A DNA stretch of 58,472 nucleotides from Alphaproteobacteria bacterium (GTDB lineage: Bacteria > Pseudomonadota > Alphaproteobacteria > Micropepsales > Micropepsaceae): contig CANJBZ010000027.1 of assembly GCA_947473475.1 (NCBI GenBank), positions 1 through 58,472 on the forward strand, in the 5' to 3' direction. Below, in pieces: positions 37,597 to 46,269 of the stretch. Under the pieces are notes generated by a model. That model made no database searches. It saw only the letters and a list, made by a program, of their open reading frames with translations, and had not been told where the DNA came from. Numbering within the stretch: the stretch's first letter is position 1; each line of letters starts with the position of its first letter. The position numbers and the translations under genes were made by a program.

Positions 37597-37912
37597 GTGT
37601 TACCTCTTGGGCTGGATTGACCTACAGCGATGAACTCGCATACCTGGAATGTGGCGGGATTCATAGGGCTGCGGGCGCGGCTCCGGTATCGCAATCCGTG
37701 CGTTGCGGCCGGCACGTTTGATGCGCAAGTTCTTCCACGATGTTCCGGCGCCCTTAGCGGCGGCGAATCCCCCAAACTTCGGGTTGGCCGCCACCGGTGC
37801 GCGCGACATTCACCGTTTTTTAGGCGCGGGGCCTGTACGCCCAAGTTCAAGAAATTTTGGCGGAGGCTCCATCTGTCCCGCTTTAGCTCACGATTCCATA
37901 AAGAGGACCGAC
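37597..37912. other. divergent intergenic region, nothing assigned
   Basis: 316 bases between the divergent pyruvyltransferase and chemoreceptor genes. It must hold both promoters, but I see no convincing -35/-10 pair, repeat or RNA motif. AAAGAGGACC just before 37913 is the chemoreceptor ribosome binding site. The open frame running back to 37703 is not protein-like. Confidence 0.5.
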
Positions 37913-39349
37913 ATGTTCCTTCGCCGTGACAATGGTACCCAAGCCGTATTGGACGCACTCGACAATTCTCTGGCCATCATCGAATTCACGCCGGAAGGAA
38001 CGGTCCTACGTGCCAATGCCAACTTCTGCACGGCTTTGGGATATGCGTCCGCGGAAATTGTGGGGCAACACCACAGCATGTTCGTCGATCTAGCCTACGC
38101 CCAAGGTGCGGAGTACCGTGCATTCTGGGACAAGCTGCGCCGCGGTGAGTTCGACGTCCAACAATATCCTCGGCTCGGTAAAGGCGGACGGACGGTTTGG
38201 ATTCATGCAACCTATAACCCGGTTCGAGGAGCGGACGGGCGCGTTAACAAGGTTGTGAAAATTGCGACCGATATCACCGACCGCGTGAATGCGGTGGCTG
38301 CCCTGGGGAACGCTTTGGCGGATTTGGCGGCAGGCAAGCTTGATCGGCGCCTTGACGAGAAGTTCCCAGCCCACTTGGAAAAGATCCGGGAATACTTCAA
38401 CCAGGCGGGCGAAGCGCTGCAAAATGCGATGGCTAAGGTCGATACGTGCACGCATACGATTGCAGAGGCCGCCGGAGAGATCGGTCAGGCGTCCGACGAT
38501 CTCTCGCGCCGCACCGAGCAGCAGGCGGCCTCTCTTGAGGAAACGGCGGCAGCTCTCGAAGAGATTACTGCCACTGTGAAGAAGACTGCGGCAAACGCGC
38601 GCGAGGCGACCAATACCGTTGTAAGTGCGAAGCAAGCTGCGGAGACCGGCGGGCAGGTCATGGGAACGGCGGTCAATGCGATGGATGCGATTGCGCAATC
38701 TTCCAGACAGATCACCGACATTATCGGTGTGATCGACGAGATCGCGTTCCAGACCAACCTGCTCGCCCTCAATGCCGGCGTTGAAGCTGCGCGTGCCGGC
38801 GATGCGGGCAGGGGCTTTGCGGTGGTGGCCTCGGAAGTGCGGGCCTTGGCGCAACGCTCGTCGGAAGCGGCAAAGCAGATCAAGTCTCTGATCAAGGAAT
38901 CCGGTGAACACGTGAATCTGGGAGTCAAATATGTGGGCGAAACCGGCGTCGCGCTGAAGCGGATCGTCGATCAAGTCCTGCAGGTCCACTCGCTGGTTTC
39001 CGAAATGGCCCAGGCCGCCGGACAGCAGTCTTCCGGCATTGAGCAGGTTAATGTCGCTGTCACCCAGATGGATCAGGTCACCCAGAAGAACGCGGCCATG
39101 GTTGAACAATCCACCGCAGCCACGCGCAATCTGGTGGACGAGACAAAAGTACTCAATGAACTGTTGAGCTTTTTCTCGGTCGGGAATACCCCCAGCGCGG
39201 TGACGGCAAGCAAAGCGCGGCCCCGCGCAAATTCACGCCCGGCCGTTTCGCCGCCAAAGCAGGACCACGCCAAACCCGTCGCAAGGCTGGCCGCCGCAGG
39301 CGGAAGAGGTGCGCCGGTTAGCTCGGGCGATGAATGGACGGAATTCTGA
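37913..39349 (+). CDS. soluble PAS-domain methyl-accepting chemotaxis protein
   Basis: A 478-residue chemoreceptor with no membrane segment. It has an N-terminal PAS domain (about 8-125: ALDNSLAIIEFTPEGTVLRA, ALGYASAEIVGQHHSMFV, GGRTVWIHATYNPVRGADGR), a short linker, and the signalling coiled coil. The conserved hairpin tip is IDEIAFQTNLLALNAGVEAA, then RGFAVVASEVRALAQRSSEAAKQIK near 300. The C terminus EWTEF fits the W-x-x-F pentapeptide that tethers CheR. The PAS may bind heme or flavin for redox or oxygen sensing. The ATG at 37913 follows AGAGGACC. Confidence 0.93.
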   Translation: MFLRRDNGTQAVLDALDNSLAIIEFTPEGTVLRANANFCTALGYASAEIVGQHHSMFVDLAYAQGAEYRAFWDKLRRGEFDVQQYPRLGKGGRTVWIHATYNPVRGADGRVNKVVKIATDITDRVNAVAALGNALADLAAGKLDRRLDEKFPAHLEKIREYFNQAGEALQNAMAKVDTCTHTIAEAAGEIGQASDDLSRRTEQQAASLEETAAALEEITATVKKTAANAREATNTVVSAKQAAETGGQVMGTAVNAMDAIAQSSRQITDIIGVIDEIAFQTNLLALNAGVEAARAGDAGRGFAVVASEVRALAQRSSEAAKQIKSLIKESGEHVNLGVKYVGETGVALKRIVDQVLQVHSLVSEMAQAAGQQSSGIEQVNVAVTQMDQVTQKNAAMVEQSTAATRNLVDETKVLNELLSFFSVGNTPSAVTASKARPRANSRPAVSPPKQDHAKPVARLAAAGGRGAPVSSGDEWTEF

Positions 39350-39395
39350 GAGTGGGAGACACGGCGTCGCGGCGGGCTACGACCGTGGGCGCCGG

Positions 39396-39995
39396 CTAAT
39401 CGCTCAGCCGCCGGAAGCGGTCGAGGAATTGCTCCTGTGCGTCGGTTGACGGCAGCGGTGTCAGCCGCGGCGGGGTTACGCCGCGCGGGGCGCCGAAGAA
39501 TTTGCGCCCTTCCTCAATACCGAACCCGGCCAGTTGGGTGGCTTCGAAATAGGCGGAGATGTGGTCGGCGCGTTTGATGAGCGCGACGTCTTCCGCAGTG
39601 TTTTCGGGGGGCAGGCCGAAGCGGATGTGGATGGCGCGGGCCAATCTGTTCTCGAACGCTTTATAGTCAAGTCCGACCGCAGTTTTGAACGGGCTGATCA
39701 AGTCACCGATCACATATTCGGCCGCGTCGTGCAGCAGAGCCGCCAACCGCAGTGATCGCGCCGCTTTGGGCCGCAGCTCATGGACGAAGCGTTCGACCAG
39801 CAAACAGTGCTGTGCCACGGAAAACGCGTGCGCACCGTTGGTCTGCCCGTTCCAGCGGGCGACGCGTGCCAAGCCATGCGCGATATCCTCGATCTCGATA
39901 TCCAGGGGTGACGGGTCCAGCAGGTCGAGCCGCCGCCCGCTCAGCATGCGCTGCCAGGCGCGTGGCGGGTTCGCTGGGGACTTTCTGGGCGGCAT
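39396..39995 (-). CDS. HD-domain hydrolase (YfbR-like)
   Basis: A 199-residue HD-superfamily metal-dependent phosphohydrolase. The HD motif is in LAALLHDAAEYVIGDLISP near residues 87-92, with an upstream His in AFSVAQHCLLVERFV and a downstream Asp in LIKRADHISAYFEA, giving the H…HD…D metal set. The order LDIEIEDIAHGLARVARWNGQT followed by the HD core resembles 5'-deoxynucleotidase YfbR-type proteins. The substrate is not certain. Confidence 0.82.
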   Translation of the reverse strand: MPPRKSPANPPRAWQRMLSGRRLDLLDPSPLDIEIEDIAHGLARVARWNGQTNGAHAFSVAQHCLLVERFVHELRPKAARSLRLAALLHDAAEYVIGDLISPFKTAVGLDYKAFENRLARAIHIRFGLPPENTAEDVALIKRADHISAYFEATQLAGFGIEEGRKFFGAPRGVTPPRLTPLPSTDAQEQFLDRFRRLSD

Positions 39996-40060
39996 GGCCG
40001 TTGTTTGCCTCTCTTCGTTCGCCGTCGGATAATAGGCACGCCGCCAAGCGGAAGGACACC

Positions 40061-40927
40061 ATGCCCATAGCGAAGATACTTGCCCCGGTCACCGGCGGCG
40101 CCCGCGACGCGGCCGTGCTCGCCAATGCGGTTCAGGCCGCGAAGCCGTTCAACGCGCATGTGGTGGCGTTCTTCGTCCGCCCCGATTTGAGCGAGGCGCT
40201 CGCCTTCTTCACCGATGGCGTATCGGGCGTTGTCGTCGAGGAAGTCGTCAAGGCGACGAAGGACGCCGGCGACGATGCGGCGAAACGAATCGAAGATTCG
40301 ATCGATGCCATCTGTGCGACGGCAGGTGTAACGCGGGTGAAACAGCCGAGGCGCAGCACCGGCGTAACGCTGTCCGTCAAAGAGGTGCGGGGAAATTTCG
40401 GCGACCAATTGACGGCCGCCGCCCGCCTTTCCGATCTGGTGGTCTTCGGGCCCATCCGTGAGAACGATCAGGCCGGGCTGGCCGAGGCTTTCGTTCAAGT
40501 GCTGGTTGAAACCGACCGGCCGGTTCTGCGCGCCACCGATGAGGCGCCGGGAACCTTTGCCCGCCGTGTCGCTATCGGTTGGGACGGCAAGACGGCGGCC
40601 GCCCAGGCGGTGAGTGCCGCGATGCCGTACCTCGCCAAGGCCGATTCGGTCGAGATTCTCAGCATCCAGCGTCCCCCGATGAAGGCGGAGGCCACCGAGA
40701 GCCTTAAGGAATATCTGGCGCTGCATGGCGTTTCCTGCACCGAAAGGCTGATCGACCCGGGCAACCGCCGAATCGGCGAGGCGCTGCTCGGTGCGGCAGC
40801 GGCGGGGAATGCGGACCTTTTGGTCGTCGGCGGTTATGGCCGGGGGCGCCTCAGGGAAAGCCTTATCGGCGGGGTAACCCGCCATGTCATTGCCCATGCC
40901 GGTCTTGCGGTTTTCATGGTTCGTTAG
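40061..40927 (+). CDS. universal stress protein (tandem UspA domains)
   Basis: A 288-residue protein made of two Usp folds. The first (1-145) starts MPIAKILAPVTGGARDAAVL. The second (about 165-288) starts FARRVAIGWDGKTAAAQAVS and ends with the ATP-binding type loop VVGGYGRGRLRESLIGGVTR. The ATG at 40061 is favoured because GAAGGACACC precedes it and homology begins there; an in-frame ATG at 39752 lies inside the divergent HD gene. Likely cytoplasmic, stress-related; the specific role is unknown. Confidence 0.87.
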   Translation: MPIAKILAPVTGGARDAAVLANAVQAAKPFNAHVVAFFVRPDLSEALAFFTDGVSGVVVEEVVKATKDAGDDAAKRIEDSIDAICATAGVTRVKQPRRSTGVTLSVKEVRGNFGDQLTAAARLSDLVVFGPIRENDQAGLAEAFVQVLVETDRPVLRATDEAPGTFARRVAIGWDGKTAAAQAVSAAMPYLAKADSVEILSIQRPPMKAEATESLKEYLALHGVSCTERLIDPGNRRIGEALLGAAAAGNADLLVVGGYGRGRLRESLIGGVTRHVIAHAGLAVFMVR

Positions 40928-41036
40928 CTCTCGGAAGAGGAAAATGTGCCTACAAATCAGGCACATGGAGATTTCGAAACCTCTTGTTTACGAACTCACG
41001 ATATGAGGGAACGGCAGACAAAACGGATCAGTCTGG

Positions 41037-42446
41037 ATGCCGTCTTTAGTGGCCGCCCAAAGCGAGGGAGAGACGGCGCGCTCCTGTCCTCTCTGCGCCC
41101 CCGTCCTCGACACCTGGGCGAGCGTCTCCGGCCGTTGGAGTTTCGCGCTTTCGATTGGCATCGGCTTTTTGATTGGTGTGACGCTTCCCACTGCCGCGGG
41201 AAGCCCTTTGGCGGGTGCTCTGATCAGCCTTGGAGCGCTCGGCATTGCAGCAATGGCCGCTTATCAAGGTTTGGCGCGGCGCAACGAGATCGAACAGCTT
41301 CAGCAGAGATTGCAGGACGAAGCGAGCTATCACGCCTTTGTCGATGCCGCGCTTGAAGGCTTTTTCCGTACCACCCGCGATGGCCGCTATTTGATCGTCA
41401 ATCCGGCGCTGGCGCGCATTTACGGCTACGATTCGCCGGAGCAGTTGCGTGCGGAGCTGACCAATATCGGCGATAGCCTTTATGTCGATCCCGCGCGCCG
41501 AACCGAATTCGAACGTCAGATGAACGAAATCGGCTTTGTGAACAATTTCGTGTCGCAAATCCGGCGCCGGGACGGCAGCGTGATTTGGATTTCGGAAAAC
41601 GCCCGCACGGTAAAGGACGCGGACGATCAGTTCCTGTTCTACGAAGGCACCTGCGAGGACATCAGCCTGGAGCGTGCCTCCGAAGAGGCGATGCGGCACG
41701 CGCTTCTTGAAACGCAGGACGCGTCCCGCGCAAAGGCGGCATTTCTCGCGGCCATGAGCCACGAACTGAAAACGCCGCTGAACGCGGTGATCGGGTTTTC
41801 CGATGTTATGCGGCAGGAATTGTTCGGCAAAATCGAACAGGAACGCTATCGCGGCTATGTCGTGGACATTCACGATAACGGCCGCAAGTTGCTGCGGATG
41901 ATTAACGACATCCTCGATCTCTCGCGTGTCGAGGGCAAACTTCTCGATCTCGACGACGATTCTGTCAATGTGGAGGATGCCGTTACGGCCGCCTGCAATG
42001 CGGTGACCGGGGACAAGCCCGATGCACCGCCAGTCCATATCGAGATTCCTTCCGATCTACCGTTGCTTCGTGTGGACCCGCGCCGCCTGCGTCAGGTACT
42101 GACCCATTTGATGGCGAACGCGATCAAATTCACCCCTGCCGACGGACATGTCACGGTGCGCGCCGGGGTTATGGACGATGGCGCATTCGGCATTGCGATT
42201 GCCGATACGGGCATTGGAATTCACCCCGATCGCATCGGCCATGCGCTGGAGCCGTTCAAACAGCTCGACGGGCGTCTGGCGCGGCGGTTCGACGGTGTCG
42301 GGCTGGGGCTTCCCTTGGCCAACGCGTTGGTCAAAGCTCACGATGGGGCGCTGTCGATACAGAGCGCTCCAGGCGCCGGAACCACGGTGACGGTGCGTTT
42401 CCCGCCGGAGCGTATTGTCGAGGTCGCCCGCGCCGCCTGCGCCTAA
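41037..42446 (+). CDS. PAS-domain sensor histidine kinase
   Basis: A 469-residue two-component kinase. A short N terminus with CPLC is followed by two membrane helices (about 34-53 and 57-77), so most of the protein is cytosolic. A PAS/PAC domain lies at about 90-215 (FVDAALEGFFRTTRDGRYLI, QIRRRDGSVIWISENARTV). The HisKA domain has phospho-His in FLAAMSHELKTPLNAVIGFS near 243. The HATPase_c domain has HLMANAIKFTP, IADTGIGIHPD and GVGLGLPLANALVKAHDG. No response regulator gene lies beside it. The start is tentative; no strong ribosome binding site is visible. Confidence 0.92.
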   Translation: MPSLVAAQSEGETARSCPLCAPVLDTWASVSGRWSFALSIGIGFLIGVTLPTAAGSPLAGALISLGALGIAAMAAYQGLARRNEIEQLQQRLQDEASYHAFVDAALEGFFRTTRDGRYLIVNPALARIYGYDSPEQLRAELTNIGDSLYVDPARRTEFERQMNEIGFVNNFVSQIRRRDGSVIWISENARTVKDADDQFLFYEGTCEDISLERASEEAMRHALLETQDASRAKAAFLAAMSHELKTPLNAVIGFSDVMRQELFGKIEQERYRGYVVDIHDNGRKLLRMINDILDLSRVEGKLLDLDDDSVNVEDAVTAACNAVTGDKPDAPPVHIEIPSDLPLLRVDPRRLRQVLTHLMANAIKFTPADGHVTVRAGVMDDGAFGIAIADTGIGIHPDRIGHALEPFKQLDGRLARRFDGVGLGLPLANALVKAHDGALSIQSAPGAGTTVTVRFPPERIVEVARAACA

Positions 42447-42485
42447 CGCCTCGCGCGCAAGGTTTGCTTGCGCTACATCTTTCCC

Positions 42486-43196
42486 ATGCGTGAAAAAGAC
42501 GACGCCGCTTTGGTGCTGTTTTCGGGCGGTCAGGATTCGACGACGTGCCTGGCCTGGGCATTGGAGCGGTTCACGCACGTTGAAACCGTCGGCTTCGTTT
42601 ATGGCCAGCGGCATGTGGCCGAAATCGACGCGCGTGTGCGGGTGCTGGGCCAGCTGCGCCGGGAATTCGCGCCATGGCGCGCGTCCTTGGGTGAGGACCA
42701 TCTGCTTTCCTTGGATGTATTGGCGCAAATCGGCGGCTCGGCGTTGACCGATAATGTCGCCATCGCGATGCGCGCGGACGGTCTGCCGACAACTTTTGTG
42801 CCGGGGCGCAATCTGATGTTTCTGACCGCCGCTGCTGCGTTGGGCACGCGGCGCGGCATTCGCGATCTCGTCGGGGGCATGTGCGAGACGGACTATTCCG
42901 GCTATCCCGATTGCCGCCAGGACACGATGGCCGCGATGCAGCTGGCGCTGAAGCTGGGATTCGCGGAAGATTTCACCATCCACACGCCGCTGATGCATAT
43001 CGACAAGGCAGAGACCTGGCGTATGGCCCAGCATCTGGGCGGCGAAGCGTTGGTCGCGCTGATCGTTGAGGAAACGGTGACCTGCTACGAAGGCGACCGC
43101 GTTCATCGACACGACTGGGGTTATGGCTGCGGCGTGTGTCCCGCTTGCGCGTTGCGGGCGGCCGGATACGGCCGATACCGCGGTGAGGCGGCATGA
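42486..43196 (+). CDS. queC: 7-cyano-7-deazaguanine synthase
   Basis: QueC converts 7-carboxy-7-deazaguanine to preQ0 with ATP and ammonia in queuosine synthesis. The 236-residue protein has the PP-loop [19 protein letters not shown] at about residues 8-26, [37 protein letters not shown], and the C-terminal zinc cysteines (TCYEGD … [10 protein letters not shown]). The ATG at 42486 is preferred to a TTG at 42468. The stop overlaps the queE ATG (ATGA). Confidence 0.95.
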   Translation: MREKDDAALVLFSGGQDSTTCLAWALERFTHVETVGFVYGQRHVAEIDARVRVLGQLRREFAPWRASLGEDHLLSLDVLAQIGGSALTDNVAIAMRADGLPTTFVPGRNLMFLTAAAALGTRRGIRDLVGGMCETDYSGYPDCRQDTMAAMQLALKLGFAEDFTIHTPLMHIDKAETWRMAQHLGGEALVALIVEETVTCYEGDRVHRHDWGYGCGVCPACALRAAGYGRYRGEAA

Positions 43197-43828
43197 CCTA
43201 TCAGGTCAAGGAAATCTTCTACACGCTGCAGGGCGAAGGCGCGCGCGCCGGGCGGCCGGCTGTGTTCTTGCGCTTCGCGGGCTGCAATCTTTGGAGTGGA
43301 CGCGAGGAAGATCGTGCGTCCGCCATCTGCAAATTCTGCGACACGGATTTTGTGGGCACCAACGGTCCGGGTGGGGGCAAGTTCACAACGCCAGACGCGC
43401 TGGCCAGCGCCGTGGCTGCTACGTGGCCAAAGGCCGGGCAGGGCGAGCCCTACGTTGTTTGCACCGGCGGCGAGCCCTTGTTGCAACTGGATGAGCCGTT
43501 GATTCGGGCGTTGCACGGTAAGGGATTTGAGATCGCCATTGAGAGCAACGGTACCATTGCACCGCCCCCCGGCATCGATTGGATCTGCATCAGCCCAAAG
43601 GCGGAAAGCAACGTCATAGTTTCCCAGGGCCACGAGCTGAAGCTGGTGTTTCCGCAGAAGAACGGCGCGCCGGAGCGGTATGCCGCGTTGGACTTCGAGA
43701 ACTTCTACCTTCAGCCCATGGACGGGCCGGATCGTCTGCGCCACACTGCGGCGGCCGTCCGGTATTGTCTGGAGCATCCGCAGTGGCGGTTGAGCTTGCA
43801 GACCCACAAGCTCATCGGAATACCTTAA
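43193..43828 (+). CDS. queE: 7-carboxy-7-deazaguanine synthase
   Basis: A radical SAM enzyme that contracts 6-carboxy-tetrahydropterin to CDG. The 211-residue protein has [21 protein letters not shown], then a cluster motif C-x14-C-x2-C (CNLWSG … [12 protein letters not shown]) rather than the canonical C-x3-C-x2-C. This longer spacing is known for the Burkholderia-type QueE. The GGEP motif ([11 protein letters not shown]) near residue 92 binds AdoMet. It overlaps queC by four bases. Confidence 0.95.
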   Translation: MTYQVKEIFYTLQGEGARAGRPAVFLRFAGCNLWSGREEDRASAICKFCDTDFVGTNGPGGGKFTTPDALASAVAATWPKAGQGEPYVVCTGGEPLLQLDEPLIRALHGKGFEIAIESNGTIAPPPGIDWICISPKAESNVIVSQGHELKLVFPQKNGAPERYAALDFENFYLQPMDGPDRLRHTAAAVRYCLEHPQWRLSLQTHKLIGIP

Positions 43829-43889
43829 CGCGTACCGGCCCGTGGCCGGACGCTTGACGCGGGCTTTAGGGCCTGCCAAACGGCCCTCC

Positions 43890-44261
43890 ATGAAACGAGC
43901 CTTGACCGAGATTACGCAGCAATTCGGCTTCGACGCCGCGCATTTTCTTGAGCAATCGCCATTGGGTTCCAACCGGCGGATGCACGGCCATAGCTTTTAC
44001 GCCGAGGTTACGCTGCGCGGGGAGCCGGACGCGGACAAGGGCTGGGTGCGCGATTTTACGGGCGTAAATACGGCGCTTTCCGAGGTTCGTGGCGAACTCG
44101 ACCATCAGCTCCTGAACGAGATTGCCGGGCTCGGCGCGCCGACGCTGGAGAACCTCGCGCGCTATATATACCGCGAGGCGAAGAACCGCATGCCGGAAGT
44201 CTGCCGCGTGCGCCTGTCGCGCCCGTCGTCGGGCCAGTCCTGCGTTTATGAGGAAAGCTGA
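43890..44261 (+). CDS. queD: 6-carboxy-5,6,7,8-tetrahydropterin synthase-like protein
   Basis: The QueD position in the operon; QueD makes 6-carboxytetrahydropterin from dihydroneopterin triphosphate. The 123-residue protein keeps the T-fold zinc ligands His18 (FDAAHFL), His32 and His34 (MHGHSF), and the LDHQLLN catalytic Asp-His region. The residue four before His32, the catalytic Cys in E. coli QueD, is Asn28 here (SNRRMHGHS). The C terminus ([13 protein letters not shown]) also differs from the E. coli form. The ATG at 43890 is preferred to a GTG at 43842, since homology starts there. It may be a Cys-independent QueD variant. Confidence 0.85.
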   Translation: MKRALTEITQQFGFDAAHFLEQSPLGSNRRMHGHSFYAEVTLRGEPDADKGWVRDFTGVNTALSEVRGELDHQLLNEIAGLGAPTLENLARYIYREAKNRMPEVCRVRLSRPSSGQSCVYEES

Positions 44262-44263
44262 CC

Positions 44264-44722
44264 ATGGCGCGGGACAAAAAGCCGTTGCAGCTCGGGCGGA
44301 CCGTTCCGGTCCCCGTATCGTCTAAGGATGCGGTGCTGGACACCGTTCCCAACCCGCATGCGGATACGGATTATTTTGTGCGCTTCACGGCGCCGGAATT
44401 CACCACGCTTTGCCCGATCACCGGTCAGCCGGATTTCGCGCATTTCGTCATCGACTACTGCCCCGGCAAGAGCCTGATGGAATCCAAATCGTTCAAGCTG
44501 TTTCTCTCCAGCTTTCGCAACGAAGCCTCGTTCCACGAAGATTGCACGCTGACGATCGGCAAGCGCATCGTCGCGGCGATCAAGCCGAAATATCTGCGCA
44601 TCGCGGGCTTCTGGTATCCGCGCGGCGGTATTCCCATCGATGTGTTCTGGCAAACGGGGCGTCCGCCCAAGGACGTCTGGCCACCGGACTTGGACGTGGA
44701 GCCTTATCGCGGCCGCGGCTGA
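44264..44722 (+). CDS. queF: NADPH-dependent 7-cyano-7-deazaguanine reductase
   Basis: QueF reduces the nitrile preQ0 to the amine preQ1. The 152-residue protein is the short, unimodular (YkvM-type) form. The nucleophilic Cys is in [20 protein letters not shown] at about residue 50, the QueF substrate motif is [15 protein letters not shown], and the zinc/proton-relay region is FHEDCTLTI. It follows queD by two bases. Its 3' end overlaps the convergent tag gene by 19 bases. The later genes of the pathway (tgt, queA, queG/queH) are not in this window. Confidence 0.95.
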   Translation: MARDKKPLQLGRTVPVPVSSKDAVLDTVPNPHADTDYFVRFTAPEFTTLCPITGQPDFAHFVIDYCPGKSLMESKSFKLFLSSFRNEASFHEDCTLTIGKRIVAAIKPKYLRIAGFWYPRGGIPIDVFWQTGRPPKDVWPPDLDVEPYRGRG

Positions 44723-45303
44723 CGGGCGAGCTGCGCACACGGCTTGTAGCGGTGGCAGCCCACAATGTGGTCGTTGACCATGCCGACGGCTTGCGCAAAG
44801 GCGTAAACGATCACCGGCCCGCAGAATTTGAAGCCACGGCTTTTCAGCTCTTTCGCCAGCTTCTCGCTCATTTCCGTTTTGGCGGGAATGTCCTGCATGG
44901 TTTTGAAGCGGTTCATGCGCGCAGGCGCGTCCGCGAACTTCCAGATCAGGCCGGAAAAGCCGCCCGGTTCCTTGTCCATGATGTCGAGCCATTGACGTGC
45001 GCCGCCGATGGCGGCTTCGATTTTGGCGCGGCTGCGGATGATCGTTTCATCGCCCAGAAGCCGTGCGACGTCCTTATCGCCATAGCGCGCGATTTTTCCC
45101 GGGGCAAAGCCGCTGAACGCTCTGCGGAAATTCTCGCGCTTGCGCAGGATCGTGATCCAGGACAACCCCGCCTGGAATCCGTCCAGCACCAGTTTTTCGT
45201 ACAGCGCGCGGTCGTCATATTCGGGAACGCCCCATTCCTCGTCGTGATAGGCGCGATAGAGCGGGTCTTCACCCGGCCACGAACAGCGAACGACGTCAGA
45301 CAT
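44704..45303 (-). CDS. tag: DNA-3-methyladenine glycosylase I
   Basis: Excises 3-methyladenine from alkylated DNA. The 199-residue protein has the Tag signature: [21 protein letters not shown] at the N terminus with the zinc Cys, [31 protein letters not shown], and the C-terminal [21 protein letters not shown] … GCHRY with further zinc ligands. Its ATG overlaps the last eight bases of ygfZ on the same strand, so the two are co-translated. Confidence 0.95.
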   Translation of the reverse strand: MSDVVRCSWPGEDPLYRAYHDEEWGVPEYDDRALYEKLVLDGFQAGLSWITILRKRENFRRAFSGFAPGKIARYGDKDVARLLGDETIIRSRAKIEAAIGGARQWLDIMDKEPGGFSGLIWKFADAPARMNRFKTMQDIPAKTEMSEKLAKELKSRGFKFCGPVIVYAFAQAVGMVNDHIVGCHRYKPCAQLARQPRPR

Positions 45304-46147
45304 GGCGCCACGGAGCCTTGCGTAAAGTCAGCGGGCGACCGGCAGCGGTGATGGGCGCCTTCGCCGTTTGGGCTTCATCCAAGCGGTCCAAGCGCACCAG
45401 CGCCAGCGCCTGGTTTGTTTGGCCGCTTGCAAGTATCCCGATCTCGCGGCCCTCCGATTCGATCGATGTGCCGGCAGCCGGCAAAGCGTCCGTGCTTTCC
45501 ACGATCACAAAGCGGCGGCGTGCGGTCGCGCGATGCTTCATGCGGGACGTGACCTCCTGGCCCACGTAACAGCCCTTTTTGAAGTTCACCCCGTTGAGCT
45601 CCTCAAAGCCCGCATCGAGCGCGAAGACGGAGTCGGACGGCAGGTCGGCGCTATCGGGCACGCCCAGCCCAACGCGGTGCGCCGCGTAATCGCCGCCCGG
45701 CAATCCGGCCAGCGCGCGTGCCAGCACGTCACGCGTGCCTATCATGCGTGAACCAAGGTCCGGAAGCCTCGGATCGCCATAGGTAATCGCTCCCACGGGC
45801 AAGGGGGGAAGCACGTCATCGTCTGCCCAGACGGCAGCCACTGCGAGCTCGGGTTGTACGGCGATGTCGATCTTTGCCCGCAAGCGATACATCGAAAGCC
45901 GCTTGACCAAATCCGCGGTGCGCGCAGTAGCGCAATCGAGGAGAAAGCGGTTCTCCGTCTCATGGACAATGAAGAACTCGAACAGGATTTTGCCCTGGGG
46001 CGTCAGCAGCGCGGCGTAAAGGGCGCGGCCTTCCGCGCAGCTCGCCATGTCGTTGGTGATGAGGCCTTGCAGGAAATCGCGCGTCTGCGGTCCGCAGAGC
46101 GCGATCACGGCGCGGTCGTCGAGAAGGGACGCATGAGCCATGGCCAT
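45296..46147 (-). CDS. ygfZ: YgfZ/GcvT (CAF17-like) iron-sulfur cluster protein
   Basis: A folate-binding YgfZ-type protein that helps build or repair certain Fe-S enzymes. The 283-residue product has HASLLDDRAVIALCGPQTRD at the start, DFLQGLITNDM, LYAALLTPQGKILFEFFI, and the hallmark K-G-C-Y-x-G-Q-E (GVNFKKGCYVGQEVTSRMKH) near residue 200. The ATG at 46147 (MAMAHASL) is chosen; two residues further is a second Met. The long open frame upstream is not protein-like and covers a tandem repeat. Confidence 0.9.
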   Translation of the reverse strand: MAMAHASLLDDRAVIALCGPQTRDFLQGLITNDMASCAEGRALYAALLTPQGKILFEFFIVHETENRFLLDCATARTADLVKRLSMYRLRAKIDIAVQPELAVAAVWADDDVLPPLPVGAITYGDPRLPDLGSRMIGTRDVLARALAGLPGGDYAAHRVGLGVPDSADLPSDSVFALDAGFEELNGVNFKKGCYVGQEVTSRMKHRATARRRFVIVESTDALPAAGTSIESEGREIGILASGQTNQALALVRLDRLDEAQTAKAPITAAGRPLTLRKAPWRHV

Positions 46148-46180
46148 CAGGTAGAGCGCCCGCCAGCCCGAGACAAGGCC

Positions 46181-46216
46181 CCAGAGACAATGCCAGAGAC
46201 AATGCCAGAGACAATA
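46181..46216. repeat. 12-bp tandem repeat, three units
   Basis: CCAGAGACAATG at 46181-46192 and 46193-46204, then CCAGAGACAATA at 46205-46216, preceded by a degenerate unit CCGAGACAAGGC at 46168-46179. It lies in the 122-base divergent spacer between ygfZ and the glycosyltransferase gene, where it could move or space promoter elements. Confidence 0.85.
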
Positions 46217-46269
46217 GTTGCCAAGTTCAAAGGCGCTGTCGTACTTGTGCTGACCCTTGCAGAGGTTCC

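Noticed and set aside
42447-42485. Search for a preQ1 riboswitch before queC
   Set aside because: Only 39 bases separate the kinase stop from the queC ATG, and no aptamer-like sequence or anti-terminator is visible.
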